From Flavobacterium sp. UBA7665 (GTDB taxonomy: Bacteria; Bacteroidota; Bacteroidia; Flavobacteriales; Flavobacteriaceae), in assembly GCA_002483285.1 (NCBI GenBank), contig DLHP01000041.1:124001-188000 (forward strand): a stretch of DNA of 64,000 bases. The letters are read 5' to 3'. Every line of letters starts with the position of its first letter. The first letter of the stretch is position 1. Positions 17,495-27,900 of the stretch are shown here, in pieces. The position numbers and the translations under genes were made by a program. The notes under the pieces are model-generated. The model did no database searches. It worked only from the letters and a program-made list of their open reading frames with translations, and had not been told where the DNA came from.

Positions 17495-18067
17495 ATGAAA
17501 CAAATCGTAGTGTTCGCGTCGGGTTCGGGAAGCAATGCCGAGAACATCATCTCTTATTTCAAAAAGGGCGATTTGGCGCGTGTTTCGGCTGTTTTTTCAA
17601 ATAACCCTGATGCACCCGTTTTGCAACGGGCCAAAAAACACGGTGTACCTACGATTGTCTTCTCAAAAGCAGAATTGCAAACAGAAAAAGTACTGCAAAA
17701 AGTGAACGAATTTAGGCCCGATTTGATTGTGCTTGCGGGGTTTTTACTCAAATTCCCCGACAACATCATAAATGTTTATCCCAATAAGATTGTGAACATC
17801 CATCCGGCGCTGCTTCCTAAATATGGGGGCAAAGGCATGTACGGCATGAATGTGCATCGTGCCGTTTTAGAAAACGGTGAAAAGGAGACCGGTATTTCAA
17901 TCCATTACGTCAATTCAGATTATGATGAAGGCAGGTTGATCGCCCAACATAAGGTTTCTATTGAACATTGCCGCGACAGCGAAAGCGTCGCACAAAAAAT
18001 CCATGAAATCGAGCAAGAGCATTTTCCTAAAGTCATTGAAAATCTGTTGATTAAATCTGAAAAATGA
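17495..18067 (+). CDS. purN: Phosphoribosylglycinamide formyltransferase
   Basis: It transfers a formyl group from 10-formyltetrahydrofolate to GAR in purine synthesis. The 190-residue protein has the N-terminal nucleotide-binding VFASGSGSNAENII. The catalytic region NIHPALLPKYGGKGMYG contains the Asn-His pair, and the conserved Asp lies in VNSDYDEGRLI. It overlaps rnhA by 4 bp (ATGA), so the two are translationally coupled. purF lies about 3.7 kb downstream. Confidence 0.95.
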   Translation: MKQIVVFASGSGSNAENIISYFKKGDLARVSAVFSNNPDAPVLQRAKKHGVPTIVFSKAELQTEKVLQKVNEFRPDLIVLAGFLLKFPDNIINVYPNKIVNIHPALLPKYGGKGMYGMNVHRAVLENGEKETGISIHYVNSDYDEGRLIAQHKVSIEHCRDSESVAQKIHEIEQEHFPKVIENLLIKSEK

Positions 18068-18543
18068 GCCACGAAGTACATATTTACACAGATGGTGCAG
18101 CCAAGGGAAATCCTGGGAACGGCGGCTATGGCGTGGTCATGGAACTTGTTGGAACCGCACACAGAAAGGAATTCTACGAAGGATTCCGGTTGACTACCAA
18201 CAACAGGATGGAATTGCTTGCGGTGATTGTCGGGCTCGAAAAGCTAAAAAAAACCAATATGAAGGTGCTGGTTGTTTCGGATTCTAAATACGTAATAGAC
18301 TCGGTTGTGAAAGGCTGGGTTTTTGGTTGGGAAAAGAAAGGCTATGCGGGCAAAAAAAACCCTGATTTGTGGCAGCGTTTCCTAAAGATATACCGCAAAC
18401 ACCAAGTGGATTTTAAATGGATCAAAGGCCATAACAACCATCCGCAAAATGAACGATGTGACGAATTGGCGGTTTATGCATCCGGCTTACCAAATTTATC
18501 TGTTGATGCTTATTACGAAAATGAAGTGCCTAAGTTGTTGTGA
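18064..18543 (+). CDS. rnhA: Ribonuclease HI
   Basis: It cuts the RNA strand of RNA/DNA hybrids. The 159-residue protein shows the four acidic catalytic positions: Asp in HIYTDGAAKGNPG, Glu in NNRMELLAVI, Asp in VSDSKYVIDSV and Asp in NERCDELA near the end. The basic handle KGWVFGWEKKGYAGK is present. Coupled to purN by an ATGA overlap. Confidence 0.96.
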   Translation: MSHEVHIYTDGAAKGNPGNGGYGVVMELVGTAHRKEFYEGFRLTTNNRMELLAVIVGLEKLKKTNMKVLVVSDSKYVIDSVVKGWVFGWEKKGYAGKKNPDLWQRFLKIYRKHQVDFKWIKGHNNHPQNERCDELAVYASGLPNLSVDAYYENEVPKLL

Positions 18544-18640
18544 ATTTTAGAATCTAACTTCTTTCTTATTAAACGGTTCCGAAAGCCGTGTTAAATTATT
18601 ACAAAACCAAATTTTTTGTTAATAGTTTTATAAGAAAACC

Positions 18641-20707
18641 ATGAAACAAAAATACATTTTAACAGCCTGCCTATTGCTTACTGGTTTGGTTGCATTTGCG
18701 CAACAACCTTTTATTACTACTTGGACATCAGTCTTTAGCTCTACAAGTATTTCTTTTGGAGCAGTTACCACGGGTACTGTTGCCTATTCGTGGGAAACCC
18801 TACCTCCAGCGGCAGCTGTATCTGGCTCGGGAACGTTTACAGGTCCAAACGTCACCATTACAGGTTTACCTGCAGATATTAGAATTCGTTTAACGATTCA
18901 ACCTGAAAATTTTAAAAGGATTTTTGCAAGCGGAACAGCATTTACGATTAGTGAAATCAATCAATGGGGAACCGTCGAATGGATTAGTATGGAAAACGCA
19001 TTTGATATCAGCAATAGTTTTTTTGCTAATGGTATTCAGTTGGTTACAGCAACAGATATTCCCAACTTAACCAATGTTACGAGCATGAAAAACATGTTTA
19101 AAAATTGTGCGGGTTTAAATTCACCTTTCAACATCAACTCGTGGAATATTTCAAATGTGACCAACCTTTCTGGGATGTTTAACAATTGCACTAATTTCAA
19201 TCAAGCACTAAGTTTATGGAATACTTCTAATGTAACTGATATGTCAAGTATGTTTGAAGAAGCTCGGAATTTTAATCAAAATGCAGGCAATTGGAATACA
19301 AGCAATGTAACTAACATGAGCAAAATGTTTAAAGATGCGCCTGCATTTAATAGAAATATAGGCAATTGGAATACCGCAAATGTTACCAATATGTCTGAAA
19401 TGTTCTCTAATGATCTTGGTTCAGGTTTTCCTTCTACATTCAATCAAAATATAGGCAATTGGAACACGACGAATGTCACAAATATGTCCGGAATGTTTAA
19501 AGGATCGATTTTGTTTAACCAGAATATAGGTAATTGGAATACTTCTAACGTAACCGATATGTCGGATATGTTTAATCAAGCCTTTTCATTCAACCAAAAT
19601 ATTGGCAACTGGAATACTTCGAGTGTTACAAATATGTCTGGCATGTTTGAAAGTGATTTTGTTTTTTTTAGTGTTCCTTTCTCAACAATTTCTCTTTTTA
19701 ATAACGGTGGAAGCACATCGATCGAAAGCTGGAATACTTCAAATGTAACAGACATGTCCAGAATGTTTTTTAAAGCAGAAAATTTCAACTATAATTTAGG
19801 TAATTGGGTGTTAAACGCTAATGTTAATCTATTGGAAATGTTGGACCGCTCGGGTTTAAATTGCAAAAATTATTCGCAGACTATAGTTGGCTGGAACAAC
19901 AACCCAATGACACCAAACAATAAAATTTTAGGCGCAACCTTTATGGAGTATGGTCCAGAAGCTGTGTCTGCATTAAATAATTTAATTTTCAATAAAAATT
20001 GGGGGTTTTCAGGACATGATATCTTTAGCGTAACGCCTCTGTTTAACATAAATGATACGTATTGCGAAGGAGCAACGATTCCCAGTTTGCCCACGATTTC
20101 AGAAGAAGGTGTTGTGGGTGTGTGGTCGCCGGCGTTAAATTCAACTCAAACAACAACGTACACCTTCGTACCTGCAACAGGTCAATGTGCGACTACTTCA
20201 ACATTAACAATTACGATAACCCCTTTCCCGGTTCCAACCGGTGATTCCATTCAATCATTTAATGCTAATAGTCCCGTTGCAGATATTATAGTAAGTCCGT
20301 CAACTGTAGTTTGGTATGCGAGTTCGCAAGATGCTATTGCTAATTCAAATCAGCTTCCATCCAGCACAGTATTACAAAATGGATTCACTTATTATGCTGT
20401 AAATGACGACGGACAATGCCGAAGTCAAACTTTTTCAGTAACAATTTCTTTAACTTTAAGTGTTGATACTGTTGATTTTTCTTCATTTAAGTATTACCCA
20501 AATCCTGTTAGTACTGTTTTGTCCATTTCAGCGAACAATCCTATCACAAGCGTTGAAGTTTATAATCTTTTAGGGCAACTTTTAATCAGCAAACTTTTTG
20601 ATGATACAATTGTTTCAATTGATTTGAATGAATTGCCCGAGTCCATGTATCTGGTTAAAGTTAAGGCAGAGTATTCATCGAAAGAATTCAAAATCATTAA
20701 ACAATAA
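18641..20707 (+). CDS. BspA-like repeat surface protein with T9SS type A sorting domain
   Basis: The 688-residue exported protein has a signal peptide (MKQKYILTACLLLTGLVAFA). At about 150-390 lie nine or so repeats of roughly 25 residues built on NWNTSNVTNMSxMF...FNQNIG, the DUF285/BspA type found in surface adhesins and lipoproteins. A Cys-containing beta-rich region (about 460-610) follows. The C-terminal sorting domain begins at YYPNPVSTVLSI and ends VKAEYSSKEFKIIKQ. Type IX secretion would place it on the cell surface. Codons are visibly more AT-rich than in rnhA before and the kinase after, which suggests more recent acquisition or repeat drift. BspA proteins elsewhere bind host matrix proteins; the ligand here is unknown. 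Confidence 0.88.
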   Translation: MKQKYILTACLLLTGLVAFAQQPFITTWTSVFSSTSISFGAVTTGTVAYSWETLPPAAAVSGSGTFTGPNVTITGLPADIRIRLTIQPENFKRIFASGTAFTISEINQWGTVEWISMENAFDISNSFFANGIQLVTATDIPNLTNVTSMKNMFKNCAGLNSPFNINSWNISNVTNLSGMFNNCTNFNQALSLWNTSNVTDMSSMFEEARNFNQNAGNWNTSNVTNMSKMFKDAPAFNRNIGNWNTANVTNMSEMFSNDLGSGFPSTFNQNIGNWNTTNVTNMSGMFKGSILFNQNIGNWNTSNVTDMSDMFNQAFSFNQNIGNWNTSSVTNMSGMFESDFVFFSVPFSTISLFNNGGSTSIESWNTSNVTDMSRMFFKAENFNYNLGNWVLNANVNLLEMLDRSGLNCKNYSQTIVGWNNNPMTPNNKILGATFMEYGPEAVSALNNLIFNKNWGFSGHDIFSVTPLFNINDTYCEGATIPSLPTISEEGVVGVWSPALNSTQTTTYTFVPATGQCATTSTLTITITPFPVPTGDSIQSFNANSPVADIIVSPSTVVWYASSQDAIANSNQLPSSTVLQNGFTYYAVNDDGQCRSQTFSVTISLTLSVDTVDFSSFKYYPNPVSTVLSISANNPITSVEVYNLLGQLLISKLFDDTIVSIDLNELPESMYLVKVKAEYSSKEFKIIKQ

Positions 20708-20748
20708 GTTTTTGAAATTTTAAAATTGACTATTTTGCGTGGTTCAAC

Positions 20749-20779
20749 TTTGCAACTCTAAAACAATAAACTATCTTTG
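20749..20779 (+). promoter_or_regulatory. Consensus Bacteroidota promoter of the PfkB kinase gene
   Basis: TTTG at 20749-20752, exactly 19 bp, TATCTTTG at 20772-20779. This is a full match to the Bacteroidota promoter. The start codon at 20803 is 23 bp downstream of the -7 box. Confidence 0.7.
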
Positions 20780-20802
20780 CGCCTTAATTCGAAATTCACA
20801 AA

Positions 20803-21726
20803 ATGAACAAATTATTGATTGTTGGAACTGTTGCCTTTGATGCTATCGAAACGCCTTTTGGAAAAACAGATAAAATATTGGGCGGCGCCGGCACCTATAT
20901 TGGGCTTTCTGCCTCTTTCTTCAATTTGCAATCCGCTATTGTTTCGGTTGTTGGAGACGATTTTCCACAAGAATACATTGATTTGCTTACCGCGAGAAAC
21001 ATAGACGTTTCGGGTCTTGAAATCGTAAAAGGCGGAAAGACTTTCTTCTGGAGCGGAAAATACCACAATGACTTGAATTCACGCGATACCTTAGTAACCG
21101 AACTCAACACTTTGGCCGATTTCCAACCCAAAGTGCCTGAGAATTTCAAGAACGCCGATGTAGTGATGCTCGGGAACCTGCACCCATTGGTACAAAGCAG
21201 CGTACTCGACCAAATGTCGCACAAACCAAAACTGGTGGTGCTCGACACCATGAACTTCTGGATGGATTGCGCTTTACCCGAATTGCTCGACGTAATGAAA
21301 CGCATTGATGTGATCACAATCAATGACGAAGAAGCGCGCCAATTGTCTGGAGAATATTCGCTCGTGAAAGCAGCGGCTAAAATCCATACGATGGGACCAA
21401 AATACATCGTAATCAAAAAAGGAGAACACGGCGCACTGCTTTTTCAGGATAAGGAAGTGTTTTTTGCACCCGCTTTACCATTAGAAGAAGTATTCGACCC
21501 AACCGGAGCAGGAGACACCTTTGCGGGAGGTTTTGCCGGTTATATCGCGCAAAGCGAAAACGTTTCGTTCGAGAACATGAAAAACGCCATCATTTACGGA
21601 TCCAACCTCGCTTCGTTCTGCGTAGAGCGATTCGGCACAGAAAGAATGGTGGGGCTCGAGAAACAAGAAGTGGTCGAAAGGTTGAAACAGTTCAAATCCT
21701 TGACCCAATTTGACATTACACTATAA
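20803..21726 (+). CDS. PfkB family sugar/nucleoside kinase
   Basis: The 307-residue ribokinase-fold kinase has the N-terminal glycine-rich lid region KILGGAGTYIGLSASFF and the second PfkB signature DPTGAGDTFAGGFAGY with the catalytic Asp. Substrate is uncertain: adenosine, inosine/guanosine or ribose kinases of this family are possible. The position directly before purF, 56 bp away, would fit a nucleoside kinase, but a terminator hairpin lies between the two. It has a consensus promoter of its own. Confidence 0.85.
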   Translation: MNKLLIVGTVAFDAIETPFGKTDKILGGAGTYIGLSASFFNLQSAIVSVVGDDFPQEYIDLLTARNIDVSGLEIVKGGKTFFWSGKYHNDLNSRDTLVTELNTLADFQPKVPENFKNADVVMLGNLHPLVQSSVLDQMSHKPKLVVLDTMNFWMDCALPELLDVMKRIDVITINDEEARQLSGEYSLVKAAAKIHTMGPKYIVIKKGEHGALLFQDKEVFFAPALPLEEVFDPTGAGDTFAGGFAGYIAQSENVSFENMKNAIIYGSNLASFCVERFGTERMVGLEKQEVVERLKQFKSLTQFDITL

Positions 21727-21727
21727 G

Positions 21728-21754
21728 AACGCGCCTCGGAAACGGGGCGTTTTT
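21728..21754 (+). terminator. Terminator between the PfkB kinase gene and purF
   Basis: AACGCGCC and GGGGCGTT arms around a short loop, followed by TTTT, directly after the kinase stop codon. Confidence 0.6.
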
Positions 21755-21782
21755 ATTTGATAACTACAACAACTACAACAAC

Positions 21783-23681
21783 ATGAGCGACGCCATCAAA
21801 CACGAATGTGGGATAGCCCTTTTACGACTAAAGAAACCGTTGGCCTTTTACAAAGAAAAATACGGGACCGCTTTTTACGGCATACAGAAAATGTACCTGC
21901 TCATGGAAAAGCAGCACAATCGCGGCCAGGACGGCGCCGGTTTTGCCTCTATTAAACTCGATGTAGCGCCCGGCGAACGATACATCAGCCGCGTTCGGTC
22001 TAATGACGCGCAAGCCATACAGGATGTTTTCTCGCAAATCAACGCGCGTATCAATGAAGAACTTACCGCACATCCCGAGCGCATCGACGATGTCGATTGG
22101 CAAAAGGCAAACCTTCCTTATATAGGAGAATTGTTCCTGGGCCACGTGCGTTATGGGACATTTGGTAAAAACAGCATCGAAAGCGTACACCCGTTTTTGC
22201 GCCAGAACAACTGGATGCACAGAAACCTCATTGTCGCCGGAAATTTCAACATGACCAACGTAACCGAATTGTTCAACAGTTTGGTCGAGCTGGGCCAGCA
22301 TCCCAAAGAAATGGCCGACACCGTTACCGTGATGGAAAAAATCGGGCATTTCCTGGATGATGAAGTCACCGATTTATACCTCGAATGTAAAAACAACGGA
22401 CTGTCTAAACGCGAAGCCTCACCGGTAATTGCGGCCAAGCTCGATATCGCCAAAATTCTCAGGCGCGCGTCTAAAGGTTGGGATGGTGGCTATGCGATGG
22501 CCGGGTTATTTGGACATGGCGATGCATTTGTGTTTCGTGATCCGGCGGGAATCCGTCCGGCTTATTTTTATGAAGACGACGAGATTGTGGTGGTGGCCTC
22601 GGAAAGACCGGTAATTCAAACAGTGTTCAACGTAGACTTTGATCAGGTAAAAGAGTTACAGCCAGGAACCGCAATTGTTGTCAAAAAAGACGGGCAATTG
22701 ACCGAGCATGAAATCATTCCGGCTACCGTAAAAAAAGCTTGTTCGTTTGAGCGGATTTATTTTTCACGTGGCAGCGACGCCGAAATATACCAGGAACGCA
22801 AGGAGCTAGGTAAGCTATTATTGCCTGATGTCTTGCAGGCAATCGGAGACGATACAGACAATACGGTGTTCTCCTACATTCCAAACACCGCCGAAACCTC
22901 ATTCTACGGAATGGTCGAGGCCGCACAAGACTTCCTGAACCAACGAAAGAATCAGTACATCCTCGACAATCGCAAAACGCTGACCAAAGAAAAACTCGAG
23001 GAAATCCTTTCGGTTAAAATCCGAACGGAGAAAATCGCGATCAAAGATGCCAAACTGCGCACTTTCATCACAGAGGATAGTAGTCGCGATGATTTGGTTG
23101 CCCACGTATATGACGTGACTTACGGCGTAATCAAACCCACTGATAATCTCGTGATTATAGACGATAGTATTGTGCGAGGAACAACGCTCCAGAAGAGTAT
23201 CCTTAAAATGATGGATCGCCTCAAGCCCAAGAGTATTGTAGTGGTTTCGTCGGCACCGCAAATCCGTTATCCGGATTGCTACGGTATTGATATGGCCAAA
23301 CTCGAATCGCTTGTTGCATTCCGCGCGGCCATGGCATTACTAAAGGAAAACGGACTGGAGCGGGTAATTGAAGAGGTCTATCATAAATGTAAGGCACAGG
23401 AAAACGTTAAAGATATAGAGATGGTCAATCACGTCACAGCCATTTACGCGCCTTTTGAACCGCAACAAATATCCGATAAAATTGCCGAGATGCTTGGTTC
23501 TGATGCTATTAAAGCTGAGATCAAAATCATCTTCCAGACTGTTGATAACCTGCACAAGGCTTGCCCTAAAAATTTAGGGGATTGGTATTTTACGGGCGAT
23601 TACCCAACACCTGGAGGTAACCGGGTTGTTAACAAAGCGTATATCAATTTTTACGAGGGAAATGACGCAAGAGCGTATTGA
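21783..23681 (+). CDS. purF: Amidophosphoribosyltransferase, long form
   Basis: It makes 5-phosphoribosylamine from PRPP and glutamine, the first step of purine synthesis. The 632-residue protein is much longer than the usual 460-510. The glutaminase nucleophile is Cys9 (HECGIALLRL), preceded by an eight-residue segment that would have to be removed or tolerated. N-terminal amidotransferase features RGQDGAGFAS and GHVRYGTFG are present. The phosphoribosyltransferase domain has the PRPP loop LVIIDDSIVRGTTLQKS at about 460-475. Extra length lies between the two domains and at the C-terminus, a pattern I associate with a Bacteroidota subtype. Two small-RNA candidates follow the gene. Confidence 0.88.
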   Translation: MSDAIKHECGIALLRLKKPLAFYKEKYGTAFYGIQKMYLLMEKQHNRGQDGAGFASIKLDVAPGERYISRVRSNDAQAIQDVFSQINARINEELTAHPERIDDVDWQKANLPYIGELFLGHVRYGTFGKNSIESVHPFLRQNNWMHRNLIVAGNFNMTNVTELFNSLVELGQHPKEMADTVTVMEKIGHFLDDEVTDLYLECKNNGLSKREASPVIAAKLDIAKILRRASKGWDGGYAMAGLFGHGDAFVFRDPAGIRPAYFYEDDEIVVVASERPVIQTVFNVDFDQVKELQPGTAIVVKKDGQLTEHEIIPATVKKACSFERIYFSRGSDAEIYQERKELGKLLLPDVLQAIGDDTDNTVFSYIPNTAETSFYGMVEAAQDFLNQRKNQYILDNRKTLTKEKLEEILSVKIRTEKIAIKDAKLRTFITEDSSRDDLVAHVYDVTYGVIKPTDNLVIIDDSIVRGTTLQKSILKMMDRLKPKSIVVVSSAPQIRYPDCYGIDMAKLESLVAFRAAMALLKENGLERVIEEVYHKCKAQENVKDIEMVNHVTAIYAPFEPQQISDKIAEMLGSDAIKAEIKIIFQTVDNLHKACPKNLGDWYFTGDYPTPGGNRVVNKAYINFYEGNDARAY

Positions 23682-23744
23682 AAATTAACATTTTAGGTAT
23701 TTTATCGAGTTTTGGTGTATTTCATCTAATTTATTTTGCCAGAA

Positions 23745-23838
23745 CGAAGTACCAGTATACATTTGGAGAACCATAGCATTAGTAGGTTAAGTTTATGGTA
23801 GATTTGGGGCAAAAAGGGAGAAGTTTACTTCTCCTTTT
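23745..23838 (+). ncRNA. Candidate small RNA A (tandem pair)
   Basis: A conserved block ends in a terminator hairpin (GGAGAAG/CTTCTCC plus T-run, 23814-23838). It shares an uninterrupted 27-base identity (23787-23813) with copy B, plus TTAGTAGG just before it and ACCA-N-TATACAT-like sequence further upstream. ACCATA at 23770 can pair with TATGGT in the block. A partial promoter (TTTG at 23711, TATTTTG at 23732) precedes it. No ORF fits. It may belong to a flavobacterial RNA family such as Flavo-1; this needs a covariance search. Confidence 0.5.
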
Positions 23839-23964
23839 TTATTTTAATTACTTTCCATTTTACGCCCAATCTGCTCAAAATCCCTCCCTTTGTACTTTTA
23901 ATAAAATCGCAAACAAGGTAATTCTACACTTATTTGCAGTATATCCCAATATATTTTAACATTC

Positions 23965-24080
23965 CAGGCACCAACTTATACATAACTGGCTAATTTTAGT
24001 CTACCATATATTTAGTAGGATTTAAGTTTATGGTAGATTTGGGGCAAATAAGCGGAAGTAACATTCCGCTTATTTAATTT
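23965..24080 (+). ncRNA. Candidate small RNA B (tandem pair)
   Basis: Same architecture as copy A. CTACCATA (24001-24008) can pair with TATGGTAG within the 27-base conserved block at 24022-24048. The block is followed by its own terminator hairpin AAGCGGAAGTAACATTCCGCTT and a T-rich tail. The hairpin sequence differs completely from that of copy A while the block is identical, which argues that block and stem are each under selection. Confidence 0.5.
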
Positions 24081-24085
24081 AAAAG

Positions 24086-24121
24086 AAAAACCTCGGCTAA
24101 ACGTTTAGCCGAGGTTTTTTT
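24086..24121. terminator. Strong bidirectional terminator
   Basis: CCTCGGCTAA and TTAGCCGAGG form a perfect 10-bp stem flanked by an A-run and a T-run. It serves sodA on the minus strand and small RNA B on the plus strand. Confidence 0.85.
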
Positions 24122-24141
24122 ATTTTGTTAATTATTGACGC

Positions 24142-24750
24142 TTATTTTTCAATAGCATACCTTCTGGCTACCTCAGTCCAATTGATCACATTAAAGAAAG
24201 CTTCAATATAATCGGGGCGCCTGTTCTGGTAATGCAAATAATAAGCATGCTCCCATACATCCATACCTAAAATTGGCGTGCCTCCGCAACCTACTTCATG
24301 CATAAGTGGATTGTCCTGGTTGGGTGTTCCGCAAACGTCCAGCTTTCCGCCTTTGTGCACACAGAGCCAAGCCCAGCCCGAACCAAATTGCGTGGCTCCT
24401 GCTTTGGCAAACTTCGCCTTGAATTCATCAAAGGTCCCGAAGTCGCGGTCAATAGCCTCTGCGAGTTCGCCTGTTGGTTTTCCGCCGCCATTAGGTGACA
24501 TCACCGTCCAGAACAAATTGTGGTTGTAATAACCGCCTCCGTTGTTTCTTACTGCCGCGTTCGATTTATCGAGGTTGATGAGGATGTTTTCAATGGTTTT
24601 GCCTTCCATGTCGGTGCCGGCAATGGCAGCATTCAGATTGGTGGTGTAGGCGTTGTGGTGTTTGGTATGGTGTATTTCCATGGTGCGCGCGTCAATATGT
24701 GGTTCGAGCGCATCGTAGGCATACGGTAACTTCGGTAATTCAAAAGCCAT
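24142..24750 (-). CDS. sodA: Superoxide dismutase, Fe/Mn type
   Basis: It dismutates superoxide in the cytoplasm. The 202-residue protein begins [15 protein letters not shown]. Metal ligands are visible: His in [12 protein letters not shown], His in YYNHNLFW, and Asp and His in [12 protein letters not shown]. GNxGWxW-like QFGSGWAWL is present. Iron versus manganese use cannot be decided by eye. It lacks a signal peptide. On the minus strand a TAAATTTG box (24788-24795) about 38 bp upstream is a possible promoter element. Confidence 0.93.
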   Translation of the reverse strand: MAFELPKLPYAYDALEPHIDARTMEIHHTKHHNAYTTNLNAAIAGTDMEGKTIENILINLDKSNAAVRNNGGGYYNHNLFWTVMSPNGGGKPTGELAEAIDRDFGTFDEFKAKFAKAGATQFGSGWAWLCVHKGGKLDVCGTPNQDNPLMHEVGCGGTPILGMDVWEHAYYLHYQNRRPDYIEAFFNVINWTEVARRYAIEK

Positions 24751-24864
24751 GATATATAGGTTTAAATGGTTAGAAAATATTTTATATCAAATTTAAACAT
24801 TTAACTTTGGAATCGGAAATACTATCTCCTTATAATTTCATTGCCCAAACCGATGGTAGTTTTT

Positions 24865-24946
24865 AGAAGCTATTCCCGCTATCCGTTGCAATCTTTTTGT
24901 TTTTTCGTTAAAAACAAAAAGGATTTCCACTACTATCGGGGCTAGA
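24865..24946 (+). repeat. Intergenic hairpin repeat, copy 3
   Basis: Left end AGAAGCTATTCCCGCTATCC, right end ACTACTATCGGGGCTAGA. The centre is a near-perfect stem (AATCTTTTTG against CAAAAAGGATT, extended by T-run and A-run). This is the cleanest copy of the family. Confidence 0.65.
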
Positions 24947-24975
24947 GCCGCAAACACAAATCAAGTTCCACCAAT

Positions 24976-27900
24976 ATGATAAGACCTTCTTTTTCCATTT
25001 ATGACGCGTCGGCCGGTTCGGGCAAAACCTATGCGTTGGTTAAAGAATACCTCAAAATCATCCTGATGGCAAAAGGCAACGATGCCTATCGCAACATCCT
25101 CGCGATTACATTTACCAATAAGGCGGTTCATGAAATGAAGACACGTATCGTTGATAGTTTGTCTGAATTTGCCAAACCCGAAACCAGTCCAAAAGCACTC
25201 GGACTTATGCAGCATATATCGGCAGAAACGCAGCTGTCCTTGCCCGATATCAAACGAAAGTCACGGCAAATTATCAAGCATATCATCCACAATTATGCGG
25301 CATTCGATATCTTGACTATTGACAAGTTTACACATAAGATTATCCGCGCTTTTGCGCATGATTTAAACCTTCCTATAACGTTCGAGGTGTCACTCGACAC
25401 CGAAAATCTGCTTACCGAAGCAGTCGATGCACTCATTTCTAAAGCAGGCGAAGACGAAACGCTCACTAAGCTGCTCATCGACTTCACCATGGAAAAAACC
25501 GATGACGACAAAAGTTGGGACATTTCACGCGAGATTCTTGAAACCGGCCGACTCATCCTCAATGAAAACAACCGCGAGGAAATCGGGCAGTTTAAAGACA
25601 AAACCATCCCCGAATTCCTTGCCATCAAAAGCAAGTTATCTGAGGCCGCCAAAGTACTCGAGCTTGAAAATGTAGTCTTGGCCGATCGCGCCATGCAGCT
25701 GATAGAAAGCAACGGCATCGACCGCAAATCTTTTTCAAGAGAGACCTTCCCGAACCATTTGGGTTACATCCAGCGTGGGGAACTTAAAAATACCCACAAG
25801 CGATTCCATGTGTTTGAGGATGTTGCCATCAACAAAACGGCAGCCGATAGGGCAATTATTGAAAGCCTGATTCCCGAATGGCTCCAAATCCTGGTGACAA
25901 TTTACAAGAATTTTGAAAAGCGCGACTTTTACCGGGCTTTCCTTAAGAATATCACGCCACTTTCGCTGCTCAATACGTTGAGCAATGAACTGGCGACGAT
26001 ACAGGAAGAGCAGAATATACTTTCTATTGCAGAATTCAACGCGATTATCCATCGTGAAATCCAAAACCAGCCGGCGCCTTTTATTTATGAGCGCTTGGGC
26101 GAGCGGTACCGGCATTTCTTTATCGATGAGTTTCAGGACACTTCTGAGATGCAATGGCTCAATTTGATTCCGCTGATTGACAATGCCACATCGAGTGAAA
26201 TCGGCGGAGAAAAAGGGACGCTCATGATTGTTGGTGATCCAAAGCAATCAATCTACCGTTGGCGTGGAGGGAAAGCCGAGCAATTCATCGCGTTGTCCAA
26301 ACACGAAAATCCGTTCAACAACCCAGAGAAACAACTCGTGCATCTCGATCGGAATTATCGCAGCTATTCGCAAATCATCGATTTCAACAATCGGTTTTTT
26401 AAATTCTTATCGGGAGTGTTCAAAAATGAAGACTATAAAGATCTTTACGAAAACAAAAGCCATCAATTGCACAATGACCGATTGGGCGGCTATGTGAACC
26501 TGTCTTTTCTTCCACAGGATTTCCCGGATGAAGAAGAAGAAATCCCGGAAAAAGAAATTTTGTACGTGAAAGCGACGGTACGGGCCATTCACAAAGCGCT
26601 ATCGCAAGGCTTTGAATATCGAGACATTGCCATCCTGACCAGAAAAAGAGGGCAAGGTATCGCGGTGGCGACTTACCTCACCGAGCAAAAGATCCCGTTG
26701 CTGTCGTCAGAAACCCTGATGATTCGCAATGCAACCGAGGTTAATTTTGTCATCCATGTACTCAAATATTTAAGAAGTAGTTTGGATTTAGAGTCGAAGG
26801 CGCAAATCTTGTATTTTCTAGCCAAAGCGCAGCCTCAAATTGCGATACACGATTTTATTTCGCAAGGGATGGCACACGGCCTGGAGCGTGATTTTGAAAG
26901 TTGGCTGCTATGTTATGATTTGGATTTCTCCTTTGCCGAAATCAGGAAGAAGGCATTGTATGACGCTGTGGAGATGATTATTTCAAAATTCATTCACCCG
27001 GAGGCCAGTAATGCCTACCTGCAATATTTCCTCGACATTGTACTCGAACGGGATTTGCGGAATCAAGCCGGAATCGCCGATTTTTTGGAGTATTGGGATA
27101 AAAACTCAGAAAAATTTAGCATCCCGTCGCCCGAAGGCAACGATGCTGTGCGGATTCTTACCATTCACAAATCCAAAGGGCTTGAGTTTCCGGTCGTCAT
27201 CATGCCTTTCGCCGAAGAAGATTACAACCGCAACCCTAAGGATAAATTGTGGCTCGACGCAACAGGTGAAGACATAGGGATGCCTAAGGCACTCGTTGAC
27301 AACAGCAAATTTGTGGAAGGACTCGGAATATCGGCCGCCAACGTATATGGCCAAAAGAAACAAGAGGAATTGCTGGATAATATTAATGTATTGTATGTTG
27401 CCCTTACGCGCGCCGTGGAGCAGCTGTATGTGATTTCGGCCATGACACTAGATAAAAGCGGCGGCACAAAAGAGAACAACATGGCCTCGTTTTTTATTGA
27501 CTTTTTGGATTACCAGGGAGTATTTGAAACGCATACACTTTCATATGAATTTGGTTCTCCGGTTAGGCTTTCCGCGCTTTCACAACCAGGAGAAACCAGC
27601 AAAATTATTCCGCTCGTTGCACAGACGCTAGACCCAAGGCACATCAAAATCGCGCAAAGAGAGGCCTTAATGTGGGGTACTTACCAACAGGAAGCCATAT
27701 CTTATGGAAATGTCATCCATGAAATCCTTTCGTTTATAAAGACAAAAGCAGATATTGGTTCTGCCCTGGCAAGGGCCATTGAAAACGGACTCATCACTTT
27801 GGCACAAAAAGAAGCAGTGGCGAAAACCATAAGCGATATTATTGGGCATGAAGCGTTGGCGGATTATTTTTTAGACCAAAATGTGATTTTCAACGAGCAA

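Noticed and set aside
23690..24140. tRNA or other standard RNA gene in the purF-sodA gap
   Set aside because: No cloverleaf or TTC-loop signature could be found; the conserved segments fit terminator-ended small RNAs instead.
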